A stretch of DNA of 37,800 nucleotides from Roseovarius gahaiensis (GCF_011601345.1 NZ_JAAORB010000030.1:1-37800), one strand, 5' to 3'; shown: positions 7,708-15,612, numbered from the stretch's first letter. Notes: generated by a model from the letters alone, not told the origin. A program made the numbers and translations.

Positions 7708-8607
7708 ATGGCCCTCGATACTCGCACGCGTGTCCGCCCAAACGGACCGGGCACCCCGGTCCACATATCTCATCCTGGACCGGCCGAACCGGACCGGATC
7801 CAGTGCGCACGGGGAACCCTCAAGCGCGTATCTGCGACACTCACCCCGGGCAAAACGATCTGCGAGAGCATCGCCGATGCACTGGCCCCTCATGGTCTGC
7901 GCGCAGCAGCACTAAGGTTCGACGGGCTGACCTTTGCGCCATTGCGCTATGTCCGGCCGTCCTATTGTCCGGACGGCACCCGCATCGCCTTCTACACGAA
8001 GACATACGCGCCACCGGGCACGGTGCGGGTGGAGACCGTGGCGGCGACCTGGGGCAACAAGGACGGAATGCCTTTCATTCACATGCACGGCGTCTGGAGC
8101 GACGCTGAAGGTACACACGTCGGCGGCCATATTCTGCCCTACGAAGCTATCGTGGCGCGCCCGGCTCGACTTAGAGCCGTCGGCACGAGCGAGGTGGCCT
8201 TCGGGGTTTTCCACGATCACGAAACAGGTTTTGATCTCTTCGGCCTCGCACCTGACACTCCGGGCACCGCAGAGGGAACTTTCGTGGCCCTTCGCCTGCG
8301 CCCGAATGTGGATCTCGTTAAGGGTATTGAAGACGCTTGCCGCGCCAAAGGCATTCGAAGCGCGCGCATCCTGTCTGGCATCGGAAGCACTGCAGGCGTT
8401 GACCTCAACGGCCAACCGACGGTGATGAAGCTGCCGACGGAACACGTGATCACCGGTGGATCAATCGAGCCGGACTCTCACGGAAACCCTCGTCTCGAAG
8501 TGACGACAGAACTGGTCGACGTCGATGGGATCGTCCACCGCGGAACCCCCACGCGGGGCGAGAACCCCGTGCTCATTTGCTTTGAGCTTTTCTTGGAAGT
8601 GACATGA
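7708..8607 (+). CDS. Tandem PPC (DUF296)-domain protein
   Basis: Protein of 299 aa made of two PPC/DUF296-like domains. Domain 1 (about 38-168) has the family pattern from TPGKTICESIADALAPHGL to HMHGVWSDAEGTHVGGH, in which H125, H127 and H141 match the usual HxH...GGH metal-site positions. Domain 2 (about 190-299) keeps the fold signature (LRPNVDLVKGIEDACRAKGI, SARILSGIGST) but has lost these histidines (PRLEVTTEL...). PPC domains occur alone in bacteria and fused to AT-hooks in plants; no enzymatic role is settled. The ATG at 7708 has AGGAGG 6 nt upstream and lies 13 nt after iclR, so the two are co-transcribed. Its job in this pathway is unknown; a ligand-binding or isomerase-like role is only a guess. 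Confidence 0.8.
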   Translation: MALDTRTRVRPNGPGTPVHISHPGPAEPDRIQCARGTLKRVSATLTPGKTICESIADALAPHGLRAAALRFDGLTFAPLRYVRPSYCPDGTRIAFYTKTYAPPGTVRVETVAATWGNKDGMPFIHMHGVWSDAEGTHVGGHILPYEAIVARPARLRAVGTSEVAFGVFHDHETGFDLFGLAPDTPGTAEGTFVALRLRPNVDLVKGIEDACRAKGIRSARILSGIGSTAGVDLNGQPTVMKLPTEHVITGGSIEPDSHGNPRLEVTTELVDVDGIVHRGTPTRGENPVLICFELFLEVT

Positions 8608-8938
8608 ACACTCGGCACCGGTTCAATATCGCTGATCCAACTCGAAAATAATTGCCGGTGGCCTCGAATCCGATCGAGACAGTTAGGCCATACACCCGCA
8701 AGATTACGATCAAGCGAGTGAAGTCTTCAGTCGCTTTGGCGCTACGACTACAACAATGTCAGGCCGCACTCATCGCTCGGAAATCAAACGCGCGCAGAGG
8801 CGCGCCGGACGCTTGAGCAATTTGAAAGCTCCGCGCCCGGCGCGCTTGCCCAAACCAACAACGACGAATATGAAAACCAAACCCGCAGACTCTCATTGTG
8901 AATGAGGGACCATCGGGGGCAGGTCACGGGCATTGAAG
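8608..8938. other. Non-coding / unrecognised gap
   Basis: No credible gene, RNA or clear repeat is seen between the PPC gene and the first IS3 fragment. The stretch probably consists of decayed mobile-element DNA, because the following 1 kb is a series of transposase fragments. Confidence 0.4.
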
Positions 8939-9088
8939 ATGGCGGTTGCGCTACGCCAGCCACCCAAGGGCTGCATTCACCATACGGACCGCGGCTCGCA
9001 ATACTGCTCACACGATTACCAGAAGCTCCTGCGTCAACATGGGTTCCAGGTATCAATGAGCGAAACCGGAAATTGTTACGATTGTTAA
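8939..9088 (+). pseudogene. IS3-family transposase (OrfB) fragment
   Basis: The plus frame reads ...LRQPPKGCIHHTDRGSQYCS followed by HDYQKLLRQHGFQVSMSETGNCYDC and a stop. This is the part of the IS3-family integrase core around the second catalytic Asp (HHTDRGSQY) and the SxxGNCYDN motif. The gene is broken immediately after GNCYD, and no upstream first-Asp region or downstream Glu region is found in frame. The residues LKM just before 8939 may belong to the same fragment. Confidence 0.75.
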
Positions 9089-9241
9089 TGTGGTATTGCA
9101 GCCTGATGGCCTGACCCATGTTATGATTGACTTCGTGTCATTGCGTTGACGTGTCGACCATCAAGTTGCCCCGGCAGCGGGCGAGATGCGACTTCATAGG
9201 AGCCTGAACCAGACCGAGTTTACCGGAGACGTCAGAGTTCG

Positions 9242-9475
9242 TCACTCAGCGACCATTTTAGCCGCGTGTTCTGCGTTGTAGAAATTCCTCTCTGCTGTTG
9301 CGGGTGAGATATATCCGAGCGGTCCGTAGAGGCGTTTTTCATTGTACCAATGCACCCTTTCCAGGATGGCCATTTCGACGTTCTTCTTGCCGGACCAGGG
9401 CCCCTCATGCTCAATGACCTTGGTCTAACAAAGGCTGTTGATCGTCTCGGCGATGGCATTGATGCTCCAAAATTT
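9242..9475 (-). pseudogene. IS3-family transposase C-terminal fragment (internal stop)
   Basis: The minus strand encodes SINAIAETINSLC-stop-TKVIEHEGPWSGKKN, then VHWYNEKRLYGPLGYISPAT and a terminal stop at 9242-9244. This is the C-terminal end of an IS3-family OrfB, with the catalytic Glu in AIAETIN and the usual WYNxxRLxGPLGY region. An in-frame TAG at about 9425, where a Lys/Arg codon is expected, kills it. It belongs to a different IS3 relative, on the other strand, from the fragment at 8939-9088. Confidence 0.75.
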
Positions 9476-9476
9476 G

Positions 9477-9984
9477 TCAAGCGCGGCTGACCTTGGTTGG
9501 CGGCACGCACAGGGCGCAATATATTTCGCGGACGATTTAGCGCTTGATGCAACGCAGGATTTCGCGTCGGGTTTTGCCTTCCGCGGTGCGCCAAGTTGCG
9601 TAAACTTTGGTTCTCTCATCATCGCGCATGCGCACAATGGCGACGCGGTAGAGAGCGGTGCTTTGGCTTGCCGATTGCCGCCACGGTTCAAACGCATCCT
9701 GTTGGTCCTGCCGCTGGATGCCAGAATCGGGCAAACGTCACAGAGCTTGGCCAGGGCGGCTTCGGACTGGATGCGCTCAGGGTTGCCGTAGCTGGCCAGT
9801 TCAGAACTGAACTGGCCGCGCTCTCGGCATCGAGGCTGTCTGATTTGCCATGAAGATAGCGCAGTTGGCGAAGGGGCGCATGACGTCGATAACCTATTTT
9901 GCAGTCGCAGCGAATGGCCAGAATGACGGACCGCGTCGCAGCATAGCAACCGGTCGATGGAGGTCGGCAATGGGCCGTTTGCAA
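9477..9984 (-). pseudogene. IS110-family transposase C-terminal part, frameshifted
   Basis: Pieces in three minus frames add up to the second half of an IS110-family transposase: HGKSDSLDAESAASSVLN, then LCDVCPILASSGRTNRMRLN (continuing RGGNRQA), then ALYRVAIVRMRDDERTKVYA and WRTAEGKTRREILRCIKR followed by a premature TAA and IVREIYCALCVPP. The natural-looking stop is at 9477-9479. At least two frameshifts and one nonsense codon make it non-functional. It directly abuts the IS3 fragment. It may be the same IS type as the N-terminal stub at 121-216, but the order on the strand excludes a single simply interrupted copy. Confidence 0.75.
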
Positions 9985-10416
9985 TACTGAAAGGCTAATT
10001 CAAGACAGAAACGCAGCTCTTGCTTGAGTTGCCAAGTCTCATATCCGACGATTGCGACGCCGCAAGAAAACCGCCGACCAAAGCGAATCGGTTAGCTAAT
10101 TGGTATGTTCATATGCGGCACACGATCTGTTGCTGGTGTGCCCAGAAATGGCAAAACGCATAGACAAGATGCGACAAACCGCCGCAACCTGAGTTCGATC
10201 ACTTTAACATTTTTCGGCAGGTGCCCATGAGTAACATGAAGCGCTCGCCCCATATATTGACCGGAAAATCCTTGCGGCGTCTGGCAGACATTCGCACCCC
10301 GGCCACCCAGACATATTGTTCTACGACCCCCGGAAAAATGACCGGCAAGAAGTCGTTTGTACCGGGAAAAATCTCTCTGAACGCTGGTAGCCAACGTAGC
10401 GATGCAATCGGCAAAT
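9985..10416. other. Gap with no recognised gene
   Basis: About 430 bp between the IS110 remnant and the first recombinase. Several frames of about 70-100 codons are open on both strands, but none has a recognisable domain, a good start or codon use like the neighbouring genes. Nothing further can be supported here. Confidence 0.35.
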
Positions 10417-11514
10417 TCACGAAGTGTCAGGTGGAATCCTCAACGAAACCTTTTCCCCGAAGCGCACGGAAGCGCCGGGATCCCTCCGAAAATCCCATCC
10501 ATGTTCAAGCAGCCGGTGACCGAGATCATCGGGCGTGATCTTGCGGTACCGGTTGGCGGTATCCGACCGGTTCCAGCCCCCCTGGTCCAGCAGGTCGCCC
10601 CAGTCCTTTGTCATCGCATACATCCACGAATGTCGGGTGTGCCTGAGGACATAGGGTGTGACGGCCTTTCCAAGCCCTGCGGCGTCACGAACCTTGTTGA
10701 AGGCGACGGCCATCTGTCCGCCCCGGTTCTTCCGGAACGTGTAGGTCTGCCCATCCGGGGCGGGAAACGCCGGTCCGCTGTCCGGGATTTTCCCGATCAG
10801 TTCGACGGCTCGTATTGGTAAAAGAACGTAACGTGCGCGAAAGACGGTCTTGGTCCCTTCCAGCCACCATTCACGCGTAGCAGGATTCCAGTTTTCTCCC
10901 AGGGCAGCCATCGTCTCGCCCGGCCCCGCTCCACTTCCCAGCATGAAGGTAATTTTCCGCAACGTTTCGAGATTGGGGTCGCGCAAGTTGATGGCTTCAG
11001 GATCCGCTGCCGTCACCAATAATCTCTCGGCTTCCTCGGGGGTTAACCAGCGCGTCCGACGTGTGTCGGGAATTTTCTCGCGCCGCCTTCCAGCCGCAAA
11101 ATTCTGGACAGCCTTGATGGGAACGCGCAACTGTCGACGTACCGTTTCCGGCTTCGCATCCGGATAGATGGCACGAGCGGCCCGCGCGATGTCGAGGTGG
11201 GAAATTTCATCGACGCGGATGTGAGGGCCGAAGTGCTTCACGATCTTCGGCAGGAACCGTTCTTCCCCACCTTGCTGGATGTAGAGTTCCGCAACAGCCT
11301 TGAAGGTTGAGACCTTCTTCTCACGATTAGAACTTCCCGCGTCCCGCCATGCCTTCTTGTAGATGTTCCGTGCTTTTTGCATGGCGGTGGAGCGCAAATT
11401 TTTGTCGCGGATGCGGAGATTTTTTCTGAATCGTTTTCCCTCCACTCGGAAATCAATCACCCAATCATTTTTCCCGGCAGACCAGGTCGGAATCCATGGA
11501 TTACTTTTTCCCAA
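10417..11514 (-). CDS. Tyrosine recombinase/integrase A, Arg I missing
   Basis: Site-specific tyrosine recombinase of 365 aa. An N-terminal arm/core-binding region (about 1-150) precedes the catalytic domain (about 155-345). Visible catalytic elements are Y288-V-L-R291-H292 (box II HxxRH with Tyr in place of His), GGW at 312-314, and the nucleophile Y323 in NRYRK. The box I segment is GSGAGPGE: G197 stands where the related GARPGE motif carries catalytic Arg I. The start is TTG at 11514 with GAAGGG 8 nt upstream; the next residues (GKSNPWIPTW) align with the start of integrase B. It is divergent from, and clearly homologous to, integrase B, sharing LTPEE, the altered box I, YRK and HGWxFR. 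Activity is uncertain. Confidence 0.85.
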   Translation of the reverse strand: MGKSNPWIPTWSAGKNDWVIDFRVEGKRFRKNLRIRDKNLRSTAMQKARNIYKKAWRDAGSSNREKKVSTFKAVAELYIQQGGEERFLPKIVKHFGPHIRVDEISHLDIARAARAIYPDAKPETVRRQLRVPIKAVQNFAAGRRREKIPDTRRTRWLTPEEAERLLVTAADPEAINLRDPNLETLRKITFMLGSGAGPGETMAALGENWNPATREWWLEGTKTVFRARYVLLPIRAVELIGKIPDSGPAFPAPDGQTYTFRKNRGGQMAVAFNKVRDAAGLGKAVTPYVLRHTRHSWMYAMTKDWGDLLDQGGWNRSDTANRYRKITPDDLGHRLLEHGWDFRRDPGASVRFGEKVSLRIPPDTS

Positions 11515-12018
11515 GATCGTTTCCCTTCACGTCTATGACGGGAGAGAAATTGGCCAGTTCTGCGAACTACGAAGAAATTTCTCACGAAAATTATTGGCAC
11601 TTCCCATTCAGGGTTTCTGGTCGATGAAAAACCACATGAACATTCCTTGCAATGTGTTCACTTTCAGCAATTTGTCTCAGCAGGATTTTGGTGATTGGAC
11701 GGACCAGGATTTTCCATCCGGAATTTTCCCTGATCTTTATGCGTAAACCGAAATTTCTCCGGCTCACAGTTTCCAAGATGTTTGGCAAGACGCGGGAAAA
11801 TCAATCAGATCATATAGATAGCCCTATAGGGCTATTCCGACTGTTATTGTAGGAAATACTGCTCCCGGGTGCACTTTTTGCCCTCTATTGACAGCCCGCT
11901 TGTTGGCCACGCTTTTGGGAGAGGTACTCGGCGGCTCACGCCCAGATTGGCGCAAGCTCGTCGAGTGACAGCGGTCATCAGGACCGCATGGAAGGCACGG
12001 CAAAAGGACAATCCAGGA
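11515..12018. other. Intergenic region between the two recombinase modules
   Basis: About 500 bp, visibly more AT-rich than the flanks, with no convincing gene. It contains an 18-bp perfect palindrome at 11818-11835 (annotated separately). A 65-codon minus frame (11591-11788) starts with TTG and has no recognisable domain, so it is not called. The region should hold the promoters of both recombinase modules and possibly recombination sites. Confidence 0.4.
11818..11835. promoter_or_regulatory. 18-bp perfect palindrome, possible operator or att core
   Basis: ATAGCCCTA followed by its exact reverse complement TAGGGCTAT, with no spacer. It lies roughly midway in the divergent intergenic region between integrase A and the HTH/integrase B pair. 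A dimeric repressor or the small HTH protein could bind it; a recombination core is the alternative. Confidence 0.4.
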
Positions 12019-12357
12019 ATGGATCTCAGGACCGACACTGACGACTACGATCTTTCGGAACGCCCTCTCTCCTTGAAAGAGGCTGTGGCGCATCTCGGAG
12101 TTTCGCAGCGTTATTTCCTGATCATCAGGAAGAAGTATGCGCGTTCGTTTGAGGTCTGTGAGTGGCGCGGCCGAAAGCCCGTCTTCTACAGGAAACACAT
12201 TTATAACCTAAGGAGTGCAATGAAATGGGAAAGATCGAAGGAACAGCGTGCTGGCACCCATTCTGGGATGGCCGCTCGTACTGCTACGATTTCTGCGTCG
12301 AGGGGCAAAGGTATCGTCGGTCGACGGGGGTCCGCGATTTCGAGGCGGCTGAAATAG
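12019..12357 (+). CDS. Small HTH (excisionase-like) protein
   Basis: Protein of 112 aa. A helix-turn-helix of the AlpA/excisionase (HTH_17) style is visible at about 17-45: LSLKEAVAHLGVSQRYFLII, then a basic segment with RKKYARSFEV and WRGRKPVFYRKHI. The ATG at 12019 has AAGGA about 10 nt upstream; the frame is open earlier but without domain support. The last 44 codons overlap the start of integrase B in another frame, and the recombinase ribosome-binding site lies inside this gene, so the two are translationally linked like xis-int pairs. The tail beyond about residue 70 may not be functional protein. Confidence 0.6.
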   Translation: MDLRTDTDDYDLSERPLSLKEAVAHLGVSQRYFLIIRKKYARSFEVCEWRGRKPVFYRKHIYNLRSAMKWERSKEQRAGTHSGMAARTATISASRGKGIVGRRGSAISRRLK

Positions 12358-13298
12358 CCATTGAAGTGGCCAAGGGCGTGCACGACGCGGCCTGGGAACG
12401 CGCATTATCGCCGTTTCCGACCTTCGCAGAGGCGGCAAGGCTATATCTCGCAGAACATGGCAAGAACAGGAAGTATGTCGCACGGCTCGTCGACTATTTC
12501 GGCCCGGTCATAGCGGTCGACGAGATCGATCCCTTCACGCGCAAGCAGTGCAAGGTCGATCTTAGGAAGCCCGGCTGGGCGGACGGGACCGCGCGGCGGC
12601 AGATCGCCGTTCCGCTCATGGCCGTGATCAACAACGCCTTCGGGTTGCGGCCGGAAACCATAGAGGATCACGTGCGCACACGCATTTTGACGCCCGAAGA
12701 GTTCGAGCGCTTGATCCGGGTGGCGCAAGACCCACCGAAGACCGTGCGGGACCCTCTTCGACGCTTGCTGAAGATGATCGCCTTCCTGATCGGCAGCGGC
12801 GCCACGCCGGGAGAGATGTTCTGTGTGCGGGCCAAGGATATCAATCGGGCGACTGGTGAAGTCTGGATACGGGGCGAGGAGCGCGGCGCAGGGAAGACAA
12901 AGTATCGACCCCGCCTTGTTCGGCTACCCAAACGAGCCTGGGATCTCATTGGCGAGTTGCCGTCAGAAGGCCGGGTCTTTCTGTCGACCACGGGCAAGGA
13001 AATCGTGCCGGATGGGGAGCGGGGGAGCACCGTGATCCGGCAATTTCACAAGCTTTGCGTTGCCGCAGAACTCAATCGGGACGAAAAAGAGGACAAACAG
13101 GACGACGGCTACGAGAAACTCGTGTTCTACAGTTTGCGCCACTGCTCAGCCACGTGGTTCAGCGCGCAGGTTGGCGACCACGATCTGCTGATCGATCGAG
13201 GCGGATGGGCCGACGCGGCCATGGCGCGCCGCTACCGCAAGCGGCCCGCTGCGGACCTCGCGGACCGGCTGCTCGCCCACGGCTGGAACTTCCGGTGA
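12225..13298 (+). CDS. Tyrosine recombinase/integrase B, Arg I missing
   Basis: Tyrosine recombinase of 357 aa, homologous to integrase A. Catalytic region about 155-355: box I reads GSGATPGE, with T194 where Arg I is expected; box II is Y302-S-L-R305-H306; GGW is at 326-328; the nucleophile is Y337 in RRYRK; the C-terminus is AHGWNFR. The ATG at 12225 has AAGGAG 9 nt upstream. The preceding small HTH gene overlaps its first 133 bp. Its 3' end points at the tRNA-Ser fragment about 80 bp downstream, the normal arrangement for an island integrase next to its attachment site. Loss of Arg I in both recombinases argues either for a divergent family that uses another residue or for inactive relics. 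Confidence 0.87.
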   Translation: MGKIEGTACWHPFWDGRSYCYDFCVEGQRYRRSTGVRDFEAAEIAIEVAKGVHDAAWERALSPFPTFAEAARLYLAEHGKNRKYVARLVDYFGPVIAVDEIDPFTRKQCKVDLRKPGWADGTARRQIAVPLMAVINNAFGLRPETIEDHVRTRILTPEEFERLIRVAQDPPKTVRDPLRRLLKMIAFLIGSGATPGEMFCVRAKDINRATGEVWIRGEERGAGKTKYRPRLVRLPKRAWDLIGELPSEGRVFLSTTGKEIVPDGERGSTVIRQFHKLCVAAELNRDEKEDKQDDGYEKLVFYSLRHCSATWFSAQVGDHDLLIDRGGWADAAMARRYRKRPAADLADRLLAHGWNFR

Positions 13299-13380
13299 TG
13301 CTGGGAAGAATTTGGGAATCCCGAATTAAGGGAGGGGAAAAGTCGCTGTTTTTCAGCGGCTTACCCGGAAAGTGCGCTGC
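13299..13380. other. Integrase-tRNA junction (putative att arm)
   Basis: Non-coding stretch between the integrase B stop and the tRNA-Ser fragment. A weak stem-loop (GTCGCTG, T-rich loop, CAGCGGC) lies at about 13343-13361. No tRNA 3' half, for example no GTTCGA T-loop, is present on the minus strand here, so the tRNA is not rebuilt at this junction. Confidence 0.4.
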
Positions 13381-13420
13381 CTTAGCAGGGGAGCGCCTTC
13401 GACCACTCGGCCACGTCTCC
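13381..13420 (-). tRNA. tRNA-Ser(GCU), 5' half only
   Basis: Read on the minus strand from 13420, the sequence starts GGAGACGTGGCCGAGTGG and runs through the D-arm to the anticodon loop CTGCTAA (anticodon GCU), ending ...CCCCTGCTAAG. This is the canonical 5' half of a class II tRNA-Ser(GCU). The expected anticodon 3' strand, variable arm, T-arm and acceptor CGTCTCC are absent: sequence below 13381 is unrelated. The break in the anticodon loop, directly beside an integrase gene, marks it as an attachment-site remnant. Confidence 0.75.
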
Positions 13421-13427
13421 GAGGACG

Positions 13428-13456
13428 CGTTTAACGAAACAGGCATGGGGGGGCAA
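13428..13456 (-). promoter_or_regulatory. Probable promoter of the broken tRNA-Ser
   Basis: On the minus strand TTGCCC (13456-13451) and TAAACG (13433-13428) are separated by 17 nt, and the tRNA 5' end follows 7 nt later. This would be the original tRNA promoter, now reading into the island antisense to integrase B. It is a weak match and unproven. Confidence 0.35.
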
Positions 13457-13599
13457 GTCGGAATTGGCATTCGGCCCGGTTAAATCTTGATCGGCCAAAT
13501 TCTTAGCCAAGACCATCAGCCCGCAGGTGTTGCCCACATCAAAACTTTCGGCAACGCTCTGCGGTATGGCCTTGCTACGTTTGCGCCACAAAGAGCGCC

Positions 13600-14697
13600 T
13601 TAGGTGTTGAACAGGAAGTGCAACACGTCGCCATCCTTGACGGTATAGGCCTTGCCCTCGGCGCGCATCTTTCCCGCCTCCTTGGCGCCTTGTTCACCGT
13701 TGCAGGTGACAAAATCATCGTATGCGATGGTTTCGGCGCGGATGAAGCCCTTTTCGAAATCACCGTGAATCACACCTGCCGCTTGCGGGGCTTTTGTTCC
13801 GGCCTTGATCGTCCAGGCGCGGGCCTCTTTCGGGCCGACCGTAAAGTAGGTTTCGAGGTTCAGCAGATCATGCCCGGCGCGGATCAGGCGATCCAGCCCG
13901 GCCTCGTCCAAGCCCAGTTCGCTCAGGAACTCCTCGGCTTCTTCAGCCTCCAACTGGCTGATCTCTTCTTCGATCTGAGCCGAGATGACGACCGTTCCCG
14001 CGCCTTGGTCGGCGGCCATTTTCTCAACCTGTTCCGAGAATGCGTTGCCGGTGGCGGCACTGCCCTCATCGACGTTGCAAACATAAAGGATGGGTTTGGT
14101 GGTCAGCAATTGCAGACCCTTCCACGCCTTGGCATCCTCTTCGTCCACATCGACGACGCGGGCGGGCTTGCCGTCTTCCAGCACGGCTTGGGCAGCGGCC
14201 AACAGCCGGTCTTGCTGCACGGCCTCTTTGTCATTGCCTTTCAGCTTGCGGACCAGCCCTGCGCGCCGCTTTTCGATGCTTTCCAGATCGGCCAGCATCA
14301 ATTCGGTCTCGATCACTTCGGCATCGGCCACAGGATCAACGCGGTCCTCGACATGAGTGACATCCGCATCTTCGAAACAGCGCAGCACATGGGCAATCGC
14401 ATCTACCTCGCGGATATTGGCCAGAAACTGGTTGCCCAGCCCCTCGCCCTTTGACGCGCCTTTGACCAGACCGGCAATATCCACAAAGGTCATCCGCGTC
14501 GGGATAATCTGTTTGGAGCCGCCGATTGCGGCCAGCTTGTCCAGACGCGCATCTGGCACGTTGACCTCACCGACATTCGGCTCGATCGTGCAAAATGGGA
14601 AATTGGCCGCCTGTGCCGCAGCCGTTTTCGTCAAAGCATTGAACAGCGTCGACTTGCCGACATTGGGCAGCCCGACGATTCCCATTTTGAAGCCCAT
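13600..14697 (-). CDS. ychF: Redox-regulated P-loop ATPase/GTPase YchF
   Basis: Universally conserved Obg-like ATPase of 365 aa, the same size as E. coli YchF. The Walker A motif GLPNVGKST lies at residues 9-17, the G2/G3 region includes DIAGLVKGASKGEGLGNQFL, and the NxxE-type motif typical of YchF replaces NKxD (CNVDEGSA region). The C-terminal TGS-like domain ends VKDGDVLHFLFNT. The ATG at 14697 follows AGGAGGG; the longer frame to 14805 is not preferred. It associates with ribosomes and modulates stress responses in other bacteria. It is divergent from trpA. Confidence 0.97.
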   Translation of the reverse strand: MGFKMGIVGLPNVGKSTLFNALTKTAAAQAANFPFCTIEPNVGEVNVPDARLDKLAAIGGSKQIIPTRMTFVDIAGLVKGASKGEGLGNQFLANIREVDAIAHVLRCFEDADVTHVEDRVDPVADAEVIETELMLADLESIEKRRAGLVRKLKGNDKEAVQQDRLLAAAQAVLEDGKPARVVDVDEEDAKAWKGLQLLTTKPILYVCNVDEGSAATGNAFSEQVEKMAADQGAGTVVISAQIEEEISQLEAEEAEEFLSELGLDEAGLDRLIRAGHDLLNLETYFTVGPKEARAWTIKAGTKAPQAAGVIHGDFEKGFIRAETIAYDDFVTCNGEQGAKEAGKMRAEGKAYTVKDGDVLHFLFNT

Positions 14698-14820
14698 GAT
14701 CGGCCCTCCTGAAACTGAATTGCGCGCATCTACGGCCCGCAACACCATTAGGTCAAGCAGGGCATTGATTTTCGCTCGCCTTTCCGCCAAACCCGGTTCG
14801 ATCAATCACAGGACACACCA

Positions 14821-15612
14821 ATGACCCGTATCGACGCCAAATTCGCCGAGCTGACCGCCGCAGGAAAGAAAGCCTTTGTTGCCTATGTGATGGCGGGCGA
14901 TCCGGATTACGACACCTCGCTTGAGCTGGTCAAAGGATTGCCGGGCGCAGGTGTGGACATCATCGAGTTGGGGATGCCCTTTACCGATCCGATGGCCGAT
15001 GGCGAAACCATTCAGTTGGCCGGGCAGCGCGCGCTTGCGGGTGGGCAGACGCTGAAAAAAACCCTCGCCATGGCCACAGAGTTTCGCAAAGACGATGACA
15101 CGACGCCAATCGTGATGATGGGCTATTACAACCCGATTTATAATCACGGCGTCGATAAATTTCTGGTCGATGCCAAGGCTGCGGGCATTGACGGGTTGAT
15201 CGTGGTCGATCTGCCGCCCGAGGAAGATGACGAGCTGTGCATACCGGCACAAAACGCCGGGTTGAACTTTATCCGCTTGGCCACCCCCACGACGGATGAC
15301 AAACGCCTGCCGAAAGTGCTGCAAAACACCAGTGGCTTTGTCTATTACGTTTCGATCACCGGCATCACCGGCGCAGCCGCGGCCGAGGCGGCCGATGTCG
15401 GCCCGGAAGTGACCCGCATCAAGGCCCAGACCGATCTGCCGATCATCGTCGGCTTTGGCATCCGTAGCCCGGAAACCAGCCGTGAGATTGCCAGTGTCGC
15501 TGATGGCGCGGTGGTTGGATCGGCAATTGTGGGCAAATTGGCGGGTGGCACCCCGGTGGCCGACGTTCTGGACTTTGTGCGCGGGCTGGCCGATGGGGCG
15601 CATTCGGCCTGA
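14821..15612 (+). CDS. trpA: Tryptophan synthase alpha subunit
   Basis: TIM-barrel protein of 263 aa that cleaves indole-3-glycerol phosphate to indole and glyceraldehyde 3-phosphate and passes indole to TrpB. The catalytic residues E49 (in [13 protein letters not shown]) and D60 (MAD-GETIQ) are both present, and the phosphate-binding GFGIRSPE loop is near the C-terminus. It is not in an operon with trpB, which lies about 6 kb away on the other strand with trpF; this split arrangement occurs in Rhodobacterales. Confidence 0.98.
   Translation: MTRIDAKFAELTAAGKKAFVAYVMAGDPDYDTSLELVKGLPGAGVDIIELGMPFTDPMADGETIQLAGQRALAGGQTLKKTLAMATEFRKDDDTTPIVMMGYYNPIYNHGVDKFLVDAKAAGIDGLIVVDLPPEEDDELCIPAQNAGLNFIRLATPTTDDKRLPKVLQNTSGFVYYVSITGITGAAAAEAADVGPEVTRIKAQTDLPIIVGFGIRSPETSREIASVADGAVVGSAIVGKLAGGTPVADVLDFVRGLADGAHSA

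Noticed and set aside
9225..9240. GGAGACG near a GTTCG-like sequence, considered as the missing 3' half of tRNA-Ser
   Set aside because: No T-arm GGATTCGAACC pattern follows and the spacing is wrong; chance match.
10092..10394. 100-codon minus frame before integrase A
   Set aside because: No domain, poor start and a competing plus-strand frame; cannot be supported.
11591..11788. 65-codon minus frame between the recombinases
   Set aside because: TTG start, no family match and no clear ribosome-binding site; left as part of the intergenic region.
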